DNA from: CAVVNN01 sp963749605
Lineage (GTDB): Bacteria > Actinomycetota > Thermoleophilia > Solirubrobacterales > 70-9
Assembly: GCA_963749605.1 (NCBI GenBank)
Contig: CAVVNN010000004.1
Location: 620,001 to 684,000 of the forward strand
Length of the DNA: 64,000 bases
Reading direction: 5' to 3'
This document shows, one piece after another, positions 8,571 through 17,424 of this stretch (positions are counted from its first letter, which is position 1; every line of letters starts with the position of its first letter). Position numbers and translations under genes: made by a program. The notes under the pieces were generated by a model. The model saw only the letters and a list, made by a program, of their open reading frames with translations. It had not been told where the DNA came from and did not search any database.

Positions 8571-9206
8571 GTGCAGGCAGGGCAGCCGATCGCCGTTGTG
8601 CTCGCCGACGACCACGTCGTTGTCCGGCGAGGGCTGCGGATCGCGCTCGAGCGGGTGCCTGGCGTCACCGTTGTCGGCGAGGCTGGGGACGTCCAGGAGG
8701 CGCTCGCCGCGGTCGCGGCGGAGCAGCCCGATGTCCTGGTGCTCGACCTCAACATGCCCGGCGAGTCGGCGCTGGCGGCGCTGCCCGGGCTCACGGACGC
8801 CGCCCCCGCCGTAGCCGTGGTCGTGCTCACCATGGAACAGGATCCCGCCCTTGCGCGCCTCGCGCTCGACCGGGGGGCACGCGGCTACGTGCTGAAGCAG
8901 GCGGCCGAGGAGGAGCTGGTCGAGGCGATCCGCGTCGCCGCCTCCGGTGGCACGCACGTGAGCCGGGAGATCGAGGCGGCGCTGTCGGGGCCCGCCGAGC
9001 AGAGCGGCCCGCGGGACGAGCTCACTGCGCGCGAGACCGAGGTGCTGCGGCTGATCGCCCTCGGGCACACCAATGCCGACGTCGCGAAGCGGCTCTCGCT
9101 CAGCGTCAGGACCGTGGAGACTCATCGAACCCACATCCAGCAGAAGCTGGGTGTCGCCGGCCGTCCCCAGCTGGTGCGCTACGCGCTCACGCAGCGCCTG
9201 ATCTGA
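8571..9206 (+). CDS. NarL/FixJ-family response regulator
   Basis: 211 residues from the GTG at 8571, reading VQAGQPIAVVLADDH. A longer frame from 8505 adds an Arg-rich stretch not seen in the family. The receiver domain has LADDH, VLDLNMPG with the phospho-acceptor Asp, VLTME and YVLKQ; the LuxR helix-turn-helix is at about 145-205 (IALGHTNADVAKRLSLSVRT). The C-terminal signature THIQQKLGVAGRPQLVRYAL closely matches the regulator at 51731, so the two are paralogues in equivalent positions of a duplicated module. Confidence 0.92.
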   Translation: MQAGQPIAVVLADDHVVVRRGLRIALERVPGVTVVGEAGDVQEALAAVAAEQPDVLVLDLNMPGESALAALPGLTDAAPAVAVVVLTMEQDPALARLALDRGARGYVLKQAAEEELVEAIRVAASGGTHVSREIEAALSGPAEQSGPRDELTARETEVLRLIALGHTNADVAKRLSLSVRTVETHRTHIQQKLGVAGRPQLVRYALTQRLI

Positions 9207-9299
9207 CCCCGAGCGGACATCGCGGGAGAGGGCGACGCCCGCGGCTCGCGCGGGCGTCGTACGGATGCGCCCGCCGCGCAGCGGCGGGAATCTGCCGCC

Positions 9300-10130
9300 A
9301 TGACCCGGCACTCTGCGTTCTTCGAGGGCGTTGCGCAGGTGGAGGCGACGCTTGCCGGTGAGTCCGCCAAGCTCCCGATCTTCTACTACGACGGGACCGC
9401 GCAGACCGCCGTCTTCCCGGCGCGCTTCGCGGCAGTGCGCGACCTGCTCCCCGACTCGCGGTTCGTCCCGGCTCGGCTCGCACCGGGGCTCGGGGCGGTG
9501 GCTGTGAGCTGCTTCGAGTATCGCGACACAGACATCGGCCCCTACAACGAGCTGGCGATCTCGGTCGTCCTCAACGACCCGCCCTTCATCGCAAACATCC
9601 CCGGCCGCGCCCTGCTCGCCGGCCTGCGCGACAAGCAGCTCCACGCCTGGGTCCACCACCTGCCGGTGACCACCGAGATCGCCCGGGTCGGCGGCGTCGA
9701 CCTCTACAACTACCCGAAGTTCATCGGCTCGATCGACTTCGAGCAGGACGGCTCGCGGCGGACCTGCCGCCTCGGCGAGGGCGAGGAGCACATCCTCACC
9801 CTCGACGGCCCGCTTATCGACACGTCGCACTCCGGCCAGGTCCAGCTCTTCAGCCATCTCTGGATGGATCGCCAGCCGCAATCCTCCGAGTTCAAGCTCA
9901 ACGTCATCGCCGGCGGGCGTTCGCTGCGACCCGGCGCGGCGCGGCTGGAGCTGGGCGAGCGACACCCGATTGCCCGCGAGCTGGCGGGGGTGCTGGTCTC
10001 GCGGCGCTCGATCTACTACGAGCTGATGGCGCCGTTCGAGGGGATCCTCTACGGGCCCGAGCACCTGAGCTTGCAGTTCATCCACCGCGCCCTGGCGCTG
10101 GTCGAGCCCGGCGAACCCGCCGTCCGCTGA
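9300..10130 (+). CDS. acetoacetate decarboxylase-like family protein
   Basis: 276 residues with the acetoacetate decarboxylase superfamily layout. The segment YNYPKFIGSI aligns with the active-site Lys region (the Schiff-base Lys of the classical enzyme), preceded by TEIARVGGVDLYN and a mid-protein YNELAI. Superfamily members include true decarboxylases and enzymes doing other Schiff-base chemistry, so the reaction is not certain. It starts an operon: the acyl-CoA dehydrogenase gene follows after one base. Substrates of the operon are therefore likely CoA- or keto-acid related. Confidence 0.8.
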   Translation: MTRHSAFFEGVAQVEATLAGESAKLPIFYYDGTAQTAVFPARFAAVRDLLPDSRFVPARLAPGLGAVAVSCFEYRDTDIGPYNELAISVVLNDPPFIANIPGRALLAGLRDKQLHAWVHHLPVTTEIARVGGVDLYNYPKFIGSIDFEQDGSRRTCRLGEGEEHILTLDGPLIDTSHSGQVQLFSHLWMDRQPQSSEFKLNVIAGGRSLRPGAARLELGERHPIARELAGVLVSRRSIYYELMAPFEGILYGPEHLSLQFIHRALALVEPGEPAVR

Positions 10131-10131
10131 G

Positions 10132-11616
10132 ATGGCCGCCGCGGCCGCCGCGCCTCTCAGCACGGCTCCGTCGCTGCGCGAGGCCTTTCCGCGCCTGCGC
10201 CAGCTCGAACGGCACGACCGCGGATACGTCCACCGGCTCGAGACGCTGCAGCTCGGCGCGCGGCAGTTCGCCGACCTCTACCTGCGCCCAGCGGCACTGG
10301 AGATCGACCGCAGGGCGGGGCAGGACCCTTCCTACTTCGACTGGGACGTGGTGCGAGCCGGCGGCCTCCACGGCATGCTCGACCTGCTCGTGCCCGCCCA
10401 GGCCGGGGGGGCCGGCGGTCTCGCTGTGCAGACCGCGATCGTGATGGAGGAGCTCTGCGCCGCCTGCCCGGGCCTCGCCAACGTCTTCGGAGCGCACGCG
10501 CTCGGCATCGCCCCGCTGCTGATCGACGGGCCGATCCACTGGGGGCTCCTGCGCGAGATCGCCGAGTCCGCGCGCCGCGGCGAGCCGCTGCTGATGGCCT
10601 GTGCGCTGACCGAGCCCGACGCGGGCACCGACGTCGAGGACGTCGACCTGATGGAGCGGGCGCGGATCTCGAGCCGGGCGCGAAGGGTCGAAGGCGGGTA
10701 CGCGCTGAGCGGGGTCAAGCGCTTCATCTCGAATGGCAGCGTCGCCCGTTGGCTCACCGTGCTGATGCCGGTCGATGCGCGCCGGCCCGCCGCGACGTGG
10801 ACGTGCTTCCTGGTCGATGCAGCGAGTGAGGGCTTCTCGGTCGGCCGGGTGGAGCACAAGATGGGTCAGCGTGCCTGCCACGCGGCGGAGCTCGTCTTCG
10901 ACGACGTGTTCGTCCCCGACGAGCACGTGGTGGGGCGGGCGGGGGACGGAGCCGGAGCCACCCTGATCGTGCTGGCCGCCTCGCGGCCTCCGGTGGGCGC
11001 GATCGCCACCGGCATCGCCCGCGGCGCCTACGAACGGCTGCTGGGCTGGTTGCGCGAGGATCCGGTTGCCGAGGGAATGCTGGAGCGCCAGCATGTGCAG
11101 CTTCAGCTGGCCTTGATGGCGGAGGAGATACACCTCGCTCGCCAGGCCTACATGGATGCCGCCACCGAGCTCGACGTCGTCGCCCTCGGCGATGCGCTCG
11201 GCCATCCCCTGCTGCGGGCCATGGCGCTTGTGCCGCCTTTTGTCCGCCGCCGCCCGCGCGTGCGCAGCCTGATCAGCTCGGCGTCGGCTCGCGAGGCGAC
11301 GGCCAGGTTCCTCAGCCGCACTGCGAACGACCGGGCGATCACGCGCTCGCTCGGCCTCTCCTCGCTGGCCAAGGCGCGCGGTGGCGACGTGGCGATGCGA
11401 GTCACTCACGCCGCCTTGGAGGTGGTCGGCCTCAGCGACGCGCCGGTTCGCGCCGAGCTGGAGAAGCTGTGGCGCGACGCCAAGCTCACGCAGATCTACG
11501 AGGGCACGAACCAGCTCAACCGGATTGAGGTCTACCGGGCATTGATCGCCGGGGAGACGATGCCGGCGCTCCCGACGCTCGGCCGCCGCGAGGACTTGGC
11601 GGAGGTCTCAGCATGA
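10132..11616 (+). CDS. acyl-CoA dehydrogenase, catalytic subunit of a probable heteromeric pair
   Basis: 494 residues, longer than the usual ~385 because of an N-terminal extension of about 40 residues and an insertion at about 340-390. FAD- and substrate-binding motifs are present: LTEPDAGTD, YALSGVKRFISNG, and the C-terminal IYEGTNQLNRIEVYRALI with the catalytic-base Glu. Its stop overlaps the ATG of the next acyl-CoA dehydrogenase (ATGA). That second protein lacks the catalytic Glu, so the two are likely to act as a heteromer, as known for some actinobacterial FadE/ChsE pairs. The acyl substrate is unknown. Confidence 0.88.
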   Translation: MAAAAAAPLSTAPSLREAFPRLRQLERHDRGYVHRLETLQLGARQFADLYLRPAALEIDRRAGQDPSYFDWDVVRAGGLHGMLDLLVPAQAGGAGGLAVQTAIVMEELCAACPGLANVFGAHALGIAPLLIDGPIHWGLLREIAESARRGEPLLMACALTEPDAGTDVEDVDLMERARISSRARRVEGGYALSGVKRFISNGSVARWLTVLMPVDARRPAATWTCFLVDAASEGFSVGRVEHKMGQRACHAAELVFDDVFVPDEHVVGRAGDGAGATLIVLAASRPPVGAIATGIARGAYERLLGWLREDPVAEGMLERQHVQLQLALMAEEIHLARQAYMDAATELDVVALGDALGHPLLRAMALVPPFVRRRPRVRSLISSASAREATARFLSRTANDRAITRSLGLSSLAKARGGDVAMRVTHAALEVVGLSDAPVRAELEKLWRDAKLTQIYEGTNQLNRIEVYRALIAGETMPALPTLGRREDLAEVSA

Positions 11617-12683
11617 GCGTGGCCACGACACCCGCCACTGGGTCGGCCGAGCGTCGGGAGATCGTCGCGGTTGCGCGAGAGCTGGGCCGCCGCGAGCTGG
11701 CGCCGCATGCACTCGAACTCGACGAGAGTCGCCCCGAGGCGGTGGCGGGGGCTTGGGAGCGCGTTGTCGAGGTCGGCTTCGACCGGGCGCTGGTCGCCGC
11801 CGGCGACGACGGCGCGGGTCTCGACCGCCAGACTTTGCTCTTCTGCCTCGAGGAGATCGCCAGCGGCGACGGTGGCGTCGCCATGTTGGTGCTGCTCTCC
11901 AACGCCGCCCTCGCCGCGCTCCCTGCGGAGCGAGCCGCGCAGGTTCGTGCCGGAGAGCGCTGGGCCATCGTGCCGGCTCCTCCCGAGGAGGCGCCGACCG
12001 GCGCCCGAATTCGCACCGAGGAGCGCTCCGGTACCGAAACTGTCGTCGGCCAGCTCTCTCCCGCGCTTGGCGTGCTCGACGCGGACGGCCTGGTCGTGGT
12101 CACCCGCTCTGTCGAGCCTGCCGTGCTCGCCCTGCCCGCCGCCACCGTGGGCATGAAGAGGAAGCGCTCCGAGCCCCAGCTCGGGCTGCGGGCCGCAGCG
12201 GCCGGCTGTGTCACGTTCACCGGTGCGGCTGCGGAGGTCGCCCTGCCCTCCGCCGATGCGGTTGTCGTGGCGGCGCAGTCGCTGGAGCTGCTGCGGGCCG
12301 GCGCAGCCGCGATCGCCCGAGGCATCGCCCGCCAGGCGCAGGAGCTCGCCCTCGCCTACGCAAAGACCCGGATTCAAGGCGGGGTGGAGATAATCCACCA
12401 TGATGCTGTCCGCGACATGCTCGCCGCGATGCGGGTGCGCCAGGCGGCGGCATGCCCGCCGGCCACCGACGCCGAGGCGGACGAGTCCGCTGGGCTCGCC
12501 GCGAAGATCGCAGCGAGCGATGCCGCAGTGGAGACCACGACCGACGCGGTGCAGGTGTTCGGCGGCGCCGGCTACATGCACGAGACCGGGGTCGAGAAGC
12601 TGATGCGCGACGCCAAGTGCCTGCAGCTCTGGCCGGAGCCGAACTGGATCGCGCGCGGCCTGCTTCTCGAGCTGCTCGGTTGA
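11613..12683 (+). CDS. acyl-CoA dehydrogenase-like partner subunit lacking the catalytic Glu
   Basis: 356 residues, shorter than a standard acyl-CoA dehydrogenase. The C-terminal half carries the flavin-contacting VFGGAGYMHETGVEKLMRDA. The next segment, expected to read IYEGTNE, is QLWPEPNW; an ungapped alignment puts Pro at the catalytic Glu. The N-terminal domain is recognisable (FDRALVAAGDDGAGLDRQ and LEEIASGDGGVAM). It overlaps both the preceding dehydrogenase and the following oxidoreductase by 4 bp, indicating strict co-translation. It is best read as the structural or FAD-binding half of a heteromeric dehydrogenase. Confidence 0.85.
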   Translation: MSVATTPATGSAERREIVAVARELGRRELAPHALELDESRPEAVAGAWERVVEVGFDRALVAAGDDGAGLDRQTLLFCLEEIASGDGGVAMLVLLSNAALAALPAERAAQVRAGERWAIVPAPPEEAPTGARIRTEERSGTETVVGQLSPALGVLDADGLVVVTRSVEPAVLALPAATVGMKRKRSEPQLGLRAAAAGCVTFTGAAAEVALPSADAVVVAAQSLELLRAGAAAIARGIARQAQELALAYAKTRIQGGVEIIHHDAVRDMLAAMRVRQAAACPPATDAEADESAGLAAKIAASDAAVETTTDAVQVFGGAGYMHETGVEKLMRDAKCLQLWPEPNWIARGLLLELLG

Positions 12684-13864
12684 CGGCGCCCAACGGGCAC
12701 CGGGGTCGCGTGCTTGTCGCGGGCGGGGGCGTCGCCGCGCTCGAGGCGGTGCTCACGCTCGAAGAGATCGCCGGCCCCCGGCTCGAGTTGACGCTCCTCA
12801 CACCCCGACCGCGGTTCGAGTACACGCCCCTGTCCGTCGCCGAGCCGTTCGGGCTGGGGAGGGCGCACCGCTTCGATCTGAGGGAGCTGCTTGCGGGTCG
12901 CATGGTGCGACTCGTCCTCGACTCCCTCGAAGCAGTCGATGCAGATCGCGGCGAAGCCCACACGGCGAGCGGGCTCTCGTTCGGCTACGAGGCGCTGCTC
13001 GTCGCCGTCGGGGGCAGACGGCGCGAGGCCCTGCCGGGGGCCGTCACCTTCTCGGGCCCGAAGGCCTCGAGTGAGCTGCGCAGCCTCTTGCGCGGGGCGG
13101 TCGCGGGGCGTATCCAGCGCCTCCTCTTCGCGGTTCCGGGTGGCGTCACCTGGGCCCTGCCCGCGTACGAGCTGGCTCTGATGTCGAGAGCCCATTTCGT
13201 GGAGCGTGGTATCGAGGTCGAGGAGGAGATCGTCACCCCGGAGCCCCGGCCTCTCGACGCCTTCGGCGGCCGCTCCAGCCGCGCCGTCGCCGAGATGCTG
13301 GAGCTGCGCGGGATCGCTTTCCGCAGCGCGGTGCCGGCGCGCGTGGAGCCGGGCCGGCTGGTGCTCGAGGAAGGCGAGCCGCTCCCGGCCGACGCGGTCG
13401 TCGCGTTGCCGGCGCTGGGGCCGCCCGCGATCGCCGGTCTCCCTCGCGACGAGCAGGGCTTCCTGCCGGTGGACGAGCATGGCCGGGTCGAGGGGCTTCC
13501 CGGTGTCCACGGCGCCGGTGATGTCACCAGCTTCCCCCTCAAGCAGGGAGGCATCGCGGCCCAGCAGGCCGACGCCGCGGCGCAGACGATCGCGGCCGCT
13601 CTCGGCGAGCGGATCACCCCCGAGCCGTTCCGGCCGGTGCTGCGCGGCCTACTGCTGACCGGCCGCACTCCCCGGTTCCTGCGTGCCGAGCTGGTCAGCG
13701 ATCGAGCGATGCGGTCGATGGCCGAGGAGGAGGCGATCTGGTGGCCACCGGCGAAGATCGCCGGCCGGCGGCTCGGTCCATTCCTCGCTCTTCACGGCGC
13801 CCCCGGAGGCGCGCCTCCGGGAACCGTGGCTCTCGAGCTCGACGCATCCGTGGAGGACCGCTGA
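12680..13864 (+). CDS. NAD(P)/FAD-dependent oxidoreductase (NDH-2/SQR-like), cysteine-free
   Basis: 394 residues from a TTG that overlaps the previous stop (TTGA). The N-terminal dinucleotide motif is VLVAGGGVAALEAVLTLEEI, and the C-terminal FAD motif is GVHGAGDVTSFPLKQGGIAAQQAD. It resembles sulfide:quinone oxidoreductases and type II NADH dehydrogenases but contains no cysteine, so it cannot use the SQR disulfide mechanism. A clear paralogue is at 57133; both share the PAYELAL/PVYELAL and KQGGIA blocks. In this operon it could re-oxidise the flavin of the acyl-CoA dehydrogenase pair or pass electrons to quinone; that is inference. Confidence 0.85.
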   Translation: MTAPNGHRGRVLVAGGGVAALEAVLTLEEIAGPRLELTLLTPRPRFEYTPLSVAEPFGLGRAHRFDLRELLAGRMVRLVLDSLEAVDADRGEAHTASGLSFGYEALLVAVGGRRREALPGAVTFSGPKASSELRSLLRGAVAGRIQRLLFAVPGGVTWALPAYELALMSRAHFVERGIEVEEEIVTPEPRPLDAFGGRSSRAVAEMLELRGIAFRSAVPARVEPGRLVLEEGEPLPADAVVALPALGPPAIAGLPRDEQGFLPVDEHGRVEGLPGVHGAGDVTSFPLKQGGIAAQQADAAAQTIAAALGERITPEPFRPVLRGLLLTGRTPRFLRAELVSDRAMRSMAEEEAIWWPPAKIAGRRLGPFLALHGAPGGAPPGTVALELDASVEDR

Positions 13865-13880
13865 GCAAACGGAGGCGACC

Positions 13881-13904
13881 GCTTCGTCGCCACGGCGGCG
13901 AAGC
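13881..13904. terminator. hairpin between convergent genes
   Basis: GCTTCGTCGC and GCGGCGAAGC pair (one G-U) around a CACG loop, in the 52-bp gap between two tail-to-tail genes. There is no T-tract, but the position fits a bidirectional terminator. Confidence 0.5.
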
Positions 13905-13916
13905 AGCGCAGGACCG

Positions 13917-14621
13917 TCAGGGCGCGAGCCGCTCGAGCACCGTGCCGTCCCCCGCCACCACGATCACGGTGGGCACGACTGCAACCCCGTACTTGCGGGC
14001 GAGGTCGGGACGCTCGCGCACGTCGAGGGTGATGAGCGGGTCGGGCCCGTCGGCAAGTCGCCGCTGCCACTCATGGCACTCCGAGCAGAGCGGGTGGGTG
14101 AACTCGACGAAGGTGCGGGCGTGGCCATCGAGGGGGCCGAGGTCCGCTGGCTCGATGTGACTGTGGTGGCGTGGAGAGATCCCGCGCAGCCGTGCGCCCA
14201 ACTTGTAGAGCTCGCAGCCGGTGCAGAAGCCGCTTGTCGCGGCCACCAGGGCGAGGGCCGCGACGATCCCGCCCAGAACGATGCCGGCGGTCGGCGAGCC
14301 CAGCCACCAGGCGAGCGCGGCGGCGCTGAGGAAGACGAATCCGATCATGTTGGCGAGGCGAGGGGGCCGGGAGTCCTCCAGCGGCCCCTCGCCGGCGCGA
14401 GGCTGGATCAGCACGAAATAGGCAACGCAGGTGACGCAGAAACGGCGACCCAGGGTCAACCCGATCAGCAGCTGCGCCGCCATCAGCGCCCAGGCCAGAG
14501 GCCAGCCGAACAGGGCGCCGGCCAGCGCCACGATCCCGACCACGGCCTGGTTGAAGCGCGGGGCTCGGGCGTCGATCACCTCCGTATCCCGCCACGGATC
14601 CGCAGCGCGCGCCTCAGTCAT
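13917..14621 (-). CDS. DUF4395-type membrane protein fused to a thioredoxin-like domain
   Basis: 234 residues in two parts. The N-terminal ~150 residues are a four-helix membrane domain of the DUF4395 type, with paired cysteines in FCVTC and FCTGC. The C-terminal ~85 residues are thioredoxin-like: FVEFTHPLCSECHEWQRRL with a CSEC redox motif, and cis-Pro in AVVPTVIVV. A membrane protein passing thiol redox equivalents to the thioredoxin head is plausible. It stands alone, converging on the upstream operon and diverging from the radical SAM gene. Confidence 0.8.
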   Translation of the reverse strand: MTEARAADPWRDTEVIDARAPRFNQAVVGIVALAGALFGWPLAWALMAAQLLIGLTLGRRFCVTCVAYFVLIQPRAGEGPLEDSRPPRLANMIGFVFLSAAALAWWLGSPTAGIVLGGIVAALALVAATSGFCTGCELYKLGARLRGISPRHHSHIEPADLGPLDGHARTFVEFTHPLCSECHEWQRRLADGPDPLITLDVRERPDLARKYGVAVVPTVIVVAGDGTVLERLAP

Positions 14622-14705
14622 GTCACAAGTCTAGGCTCGGCTCACTGTCATCGTCGGCCCACGGTCGGGGCCGGAGGGCCTGACAGGCACGCGTGCACCA
14701 GTTGA

Positions 14706-14719
14706 TTAGGGTACCCTAA
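14706..14719. promoter_or_regulatory. 14-bp perfect palindrome, shared operator (copy 1)
   Basis: TTAGGGTACCCTAA lies 50 bp before the radical SAM start codon, in the divergent gap. The same 14 bases recur within a 16-bp palindrome at 20304-20319. TTAGG-N4-CCTAA resembles half-sites of DtxR-family metalloregulators, which is suggestive given the heme genes downstream. The cognate regulator is not known. Confidence 0.75.
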
Positions 14720-14768
14720 CTCGCCGCTAACCCCAGCATTCCCGACCCCAAGCCAAGCGGAGGCCTCG

Positions 14769-16031
14769 ATGGCAACGACGCTCGATCACCGTCAGCTCTA
14801 CCGGCTTCCCTGGTCGCTTCCCGACAACGCGATCGCCTGGCTCGAGCCGACGAAGAAGTGCAACCTCGCCTGTCTTGGTTGCTACCGGGAGAACGATCCC
14901 GGAGGGCACAAGACGCTGGAGGAGGTGCGCAGCGACCTCGAGGTCTTCAAGCGCTACCGAACCGTCGACGGCGTCTCGATCGCCGGAGGCGACCCGCTCG
15001 TCCACCCGGAGATCGTGGAGATAGTGCGGATGGTCGCCGGCGACGGCCTCAAGCCGATCGTCAACACCAACGGATTGGCCCTCACCCCCGAGCTGCTCGG
15101 CGAGCTGAAGCGGGCTGGCGTTGCCGGCTTCACCTTCCACATCGACTCCAAGCAGGGACGGCCGGGCTGGAAGGACAAGGACGAGAGCGAGCTGAACGAG
15201 CTGCGCCTGCATTACGCCGAGATGGTGGCGGAGGTCGGCAAGGGAGACATCGGCTGCTCGTTCAACGCGACGGTCTACGAAGACACTCTCGAGTACGTGC
15301 CGGACACCGTCGAGTGGGCCCAGCGCCACATCGACATCGTGCACACGGTCGTCTTCATCGCCTTTCGGTCCGGCGTCGTCGGCGGTGACTTCGAGTACCA
15401 GGTGAAGGGTGAGCCGGTCGACTTCCTCGACACCCCCTACGCGACCACCGACCTGACGCAGCACGAGATCCAGTCCACCGACATCGTCGCGGAGATCCGC
15501 AAGCGCTTCCCCGACTTCGAGCCGGCGGCCTATCTGAACGGGACCGAGCGCCCCGACACCTTCAAGTGGCTGCTGACGGGACGCCTGGGAACCGCGGAGA
15601 GGATCTACGGCTACGTCGGCCCGCGCTCGATGGAGTTGACGCAGACCTACCACCACCTCACCACAGGGCGCTATCTCGCCTACACGGGGCCACGGGCGCT
15701 CGCCCACGGGCGCTCGATGCTGCTCCTCGCCCCCTTCGATCGGCGCCTCCGCAAGATTGCCAAGCGTTACGCCCGGGCGGTCGCCCGGAACCCGGCTATC
15801 GCGTCCCAGAAGCTGCGCTTCCAGTCGGTGATGGTGATCCAGCCGGCCGACGTCTACGAGGACGGCCGACAGAACATGTGCGACGGCTGTCCGGACATGA
15901 CCGTCTGGAACGGCCGCCTTGTCTGGTCCTGCCGGCTCGAGGAGCCGGAGAAGTTCGGCGACTTCGTGCAGATGGTGCCGAAAGCGGGCGAAGAGGAGAG
16001 CGCCGAGAGCTCGGATGCCGCGGTCGTCTAG
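14769..16031 (+). CDS. radical SAM protein with a C-terminal cysteine-rich (SPASM-like) segment
   Basis: 420 residues. The [4Fe-4S]-SAM motif is CNLACLGC (Cys-x3-Cys-x2-Cys) near residue 33, followed by the SAM-binding IAGGDPLVHPE and NTNGLAL. Near the C-terminus NMCDGCPDMTVW and WSCRLEE give three further cysteines that could bind an auxiliary cluster. It is followed, with a 17-bp overlap, by a protoporphyrinogen-oxidase-type gene and then heme A synthase, so a role in porphyrin or heme metabolism is tempting. It is not HemN- or NirJ-like at the level I can judge, and other substrates are possible. Its promoter carries the shared palindrome. Confidence 0.85.
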   Translation: MATTLDHRQLYRLPWSLPDNAIAWLEPTKKCNLACLGCYRENDPGGHKTLEEVRSDLEVFKRYRTVDGVSIAGGDPLVHPEIVEIVRMVAGDGLKPIVNTNGLALTPELLGELKRAGVAGFTFHIDSKQGRPGWKDKDESELNELRLHYAEMVAEVGKGDIGCSFNATVYEDTLEYVPDTVEWAQRHIDIVHTVVFIAFRSGVVGGDFEYQVKGEPVDFLDTPYATTDLTQHEIQSTDIVAEIRKRFPDFEPAAYLNGTERPDTFKWLLTGRLGTAERIYGYVGPRSMELTQTYHHLTTGRYLAYTGPRALAHGRSMLLLAPFDRRLRKIAKRYARAVARNPAIASQKLRFQSVMVIQPADVYEDGRQNMCDGCPDMTVWNGRLVWSCRLEEPEKFGDFVQMVPKAGEEESAESSDAAVV

Positions 16032-17421
16032 GCCGCATGTCGCGGTGCTCGGCGGCGGGATCGCCGGTCTCGCCGCAGCCCACGCGCTCGTTCGCAGCGG
16101 CAACGCGCGCGTCGCCGTGCTCGAGGCCGATCGGCGCTTCGGCGGCAAGGTCCGCAGCGAGCGAATCGCCGGAGCGGTGGTCGACGTCGGCGCCGAGTCG
16201 CTGCTCTCCCGGGTGCCGGCGGCGATCGAGCTGTGCGGCGAGCTGGGGCTCGAGGACGAGCTGGTCGCACCCGGCAAGATGGCGACGGCGGTCTGGACTC
16301 GTGGGAGCCTGCGCGAGCTACCGGGCAATGTGCTCGGCGGACTGCCGGAGGGGGTCATGCCGCTGCTGCGCTCCGGCATCCTCTCGCCGCTGGGGGTGGC
16401 GCGCGCATCGCTGGATCTGGTCCTGCCGGCGACGCAGCTGGGCCGCGACAGCTCGGTCGGCGAGCTCGTCGGGGGCCGGCTCGGGCGCCAAGCGCTCGAG
16501 CGGCTCGTCGACCCCCTGCTGGGGACGATCTATGCGGCCGACAGCGATGAGCTCAGCGTGCGCGCCACGGCGCCCCAGCTCGAGCGGCTCGCCCGCGAGC
16601 ACCGCAGCCTGATCCGCGGCCTGCGGGCGGTCGAGCCGCCGCCGCCGCGCGGCCCGCTCTTTCTGGGCCTTCCCGGAGGCCTCGAGCGGATCGTCGCGCG
16701 GCTGTGCGAGCGGCTCGAGGATGCCGTGCTGCGCTGTGGGGCGAAGGCGACACGGCTCGAACGCGCAGGGGACGGCCGTTACCGGCTCTCCGGCCTCGGC
16801 TTCGAGCCGCTGCTGGTCGACGGAGTCGTAATCGCCACGCCCGCCGACTCGGCGGCCCGGATCCTGAGCGCGGCGAGTCCGACCGCCGCCGCGACGCTGC
16901 GAGCCATCGATTACAGCTCGACCGTCGTCGTGACGCTGCGCTATCTGCCCGAGACCTCGCCGCAGCCGCCCGCGGGCGCCGCCGGCTTCCTCGTGCCGAG
17001 AACCGAGGGGCGGCTGCTGGGCGCCTGCACGCGGCTGTCGGCGAAGTGGCCGCACCTGGCGGCCACCGGTGAGACCTGGTTGCGCTGCTCGGTTGCGCGC
17101 AAAGAGGTGGCCCATGCCCAGAGCCTCGACGATGCGACGCTCGTCGAGCGGGTCTCGGCCGAGCTCAGTGAGGCGATCGGCCTGCGCGGCGAGCCGGCCG
17201 ACGCGCACGTAACCCGCTGGGAGCGCTCCCTGCCGCGCTACGAGCCCGGCCACCTCGATCGGGTAGCGCGGATCGAGGAGGAGCTGCAGGGCCTGCCGGG
17301 CGTTGCGCTGGCAGGAGCCGCCTACCGAGGCATGGGCGTCTCGCAGTGTGTCGCGCAGGGACGGGCGGCGGCGGCGCATACGCTCGCCGCGCTGGACGCC
17401 TCGGTGGGCGCGCCTGTCTAG
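16015..17421 (+). CDS. hemY: protoporphyrinogen/coproporphyrinogen oxidase (HemY-type)
   Basis: 468 residues. The N-terminal FAD motif VAVLGGGIAGLAAAHALVRS is followed by the diagnostic RFGGKVRSERI and VDVGAESLLSR of HemY-type oxidases. The C-terminal FAD contact is ALAGAAYRGMGVSQCVAQGR. It oxidises protoporphyrinogen, or in Gram-positive bacteria more often coproporphyrinogen III, with O2. The ATG at 16015 overlaps the end of the radical SAM gene. HemQ and HemH are not in the window, so the branch cannot be told from here. Heme A synthase follows 3 bp later. Confidence 0.88.
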   Translation: MPRSSRPHVAVLGGGIAGLAAAHALVRSGNARVAVLEADRRFGGKVRSERIAGAVVDVGAESLLSRVPAAIELCGELGLEDELVAPGKMATAVWTRGSLRELPGNVLGGLPEGVMPLLRSGILSPLGVARASLDLVLPATQLGRDSSVGELVGGRLGRQALERLVDPLLGTIYAADSDELSVRATAPQLERLAREHRSLIRGLRAVEPPPPRGPLFLGLPGGLERIVARLCERLEDAVLRCGAKATRLERAGDGRYRLSGLGFEPLLVDGVVIATPADSAARILSAASPTAAATLRAIDYSSTVVVTLRYLPETSPQPPAGAAGFLVPRTEGRLLGACTRLSAKWPHLAATGETWLRCSVARKEVAHAQSLDDATLVERVSAELSEAIGLRGEPADAHVTRWERSLPRYEPGHLDRVARIEEELQGLPGVALAGAAYRGMGVSQCVAQGRAAAAHTLAALDASVGAPV

Positions 17422-17424
17422 GCC

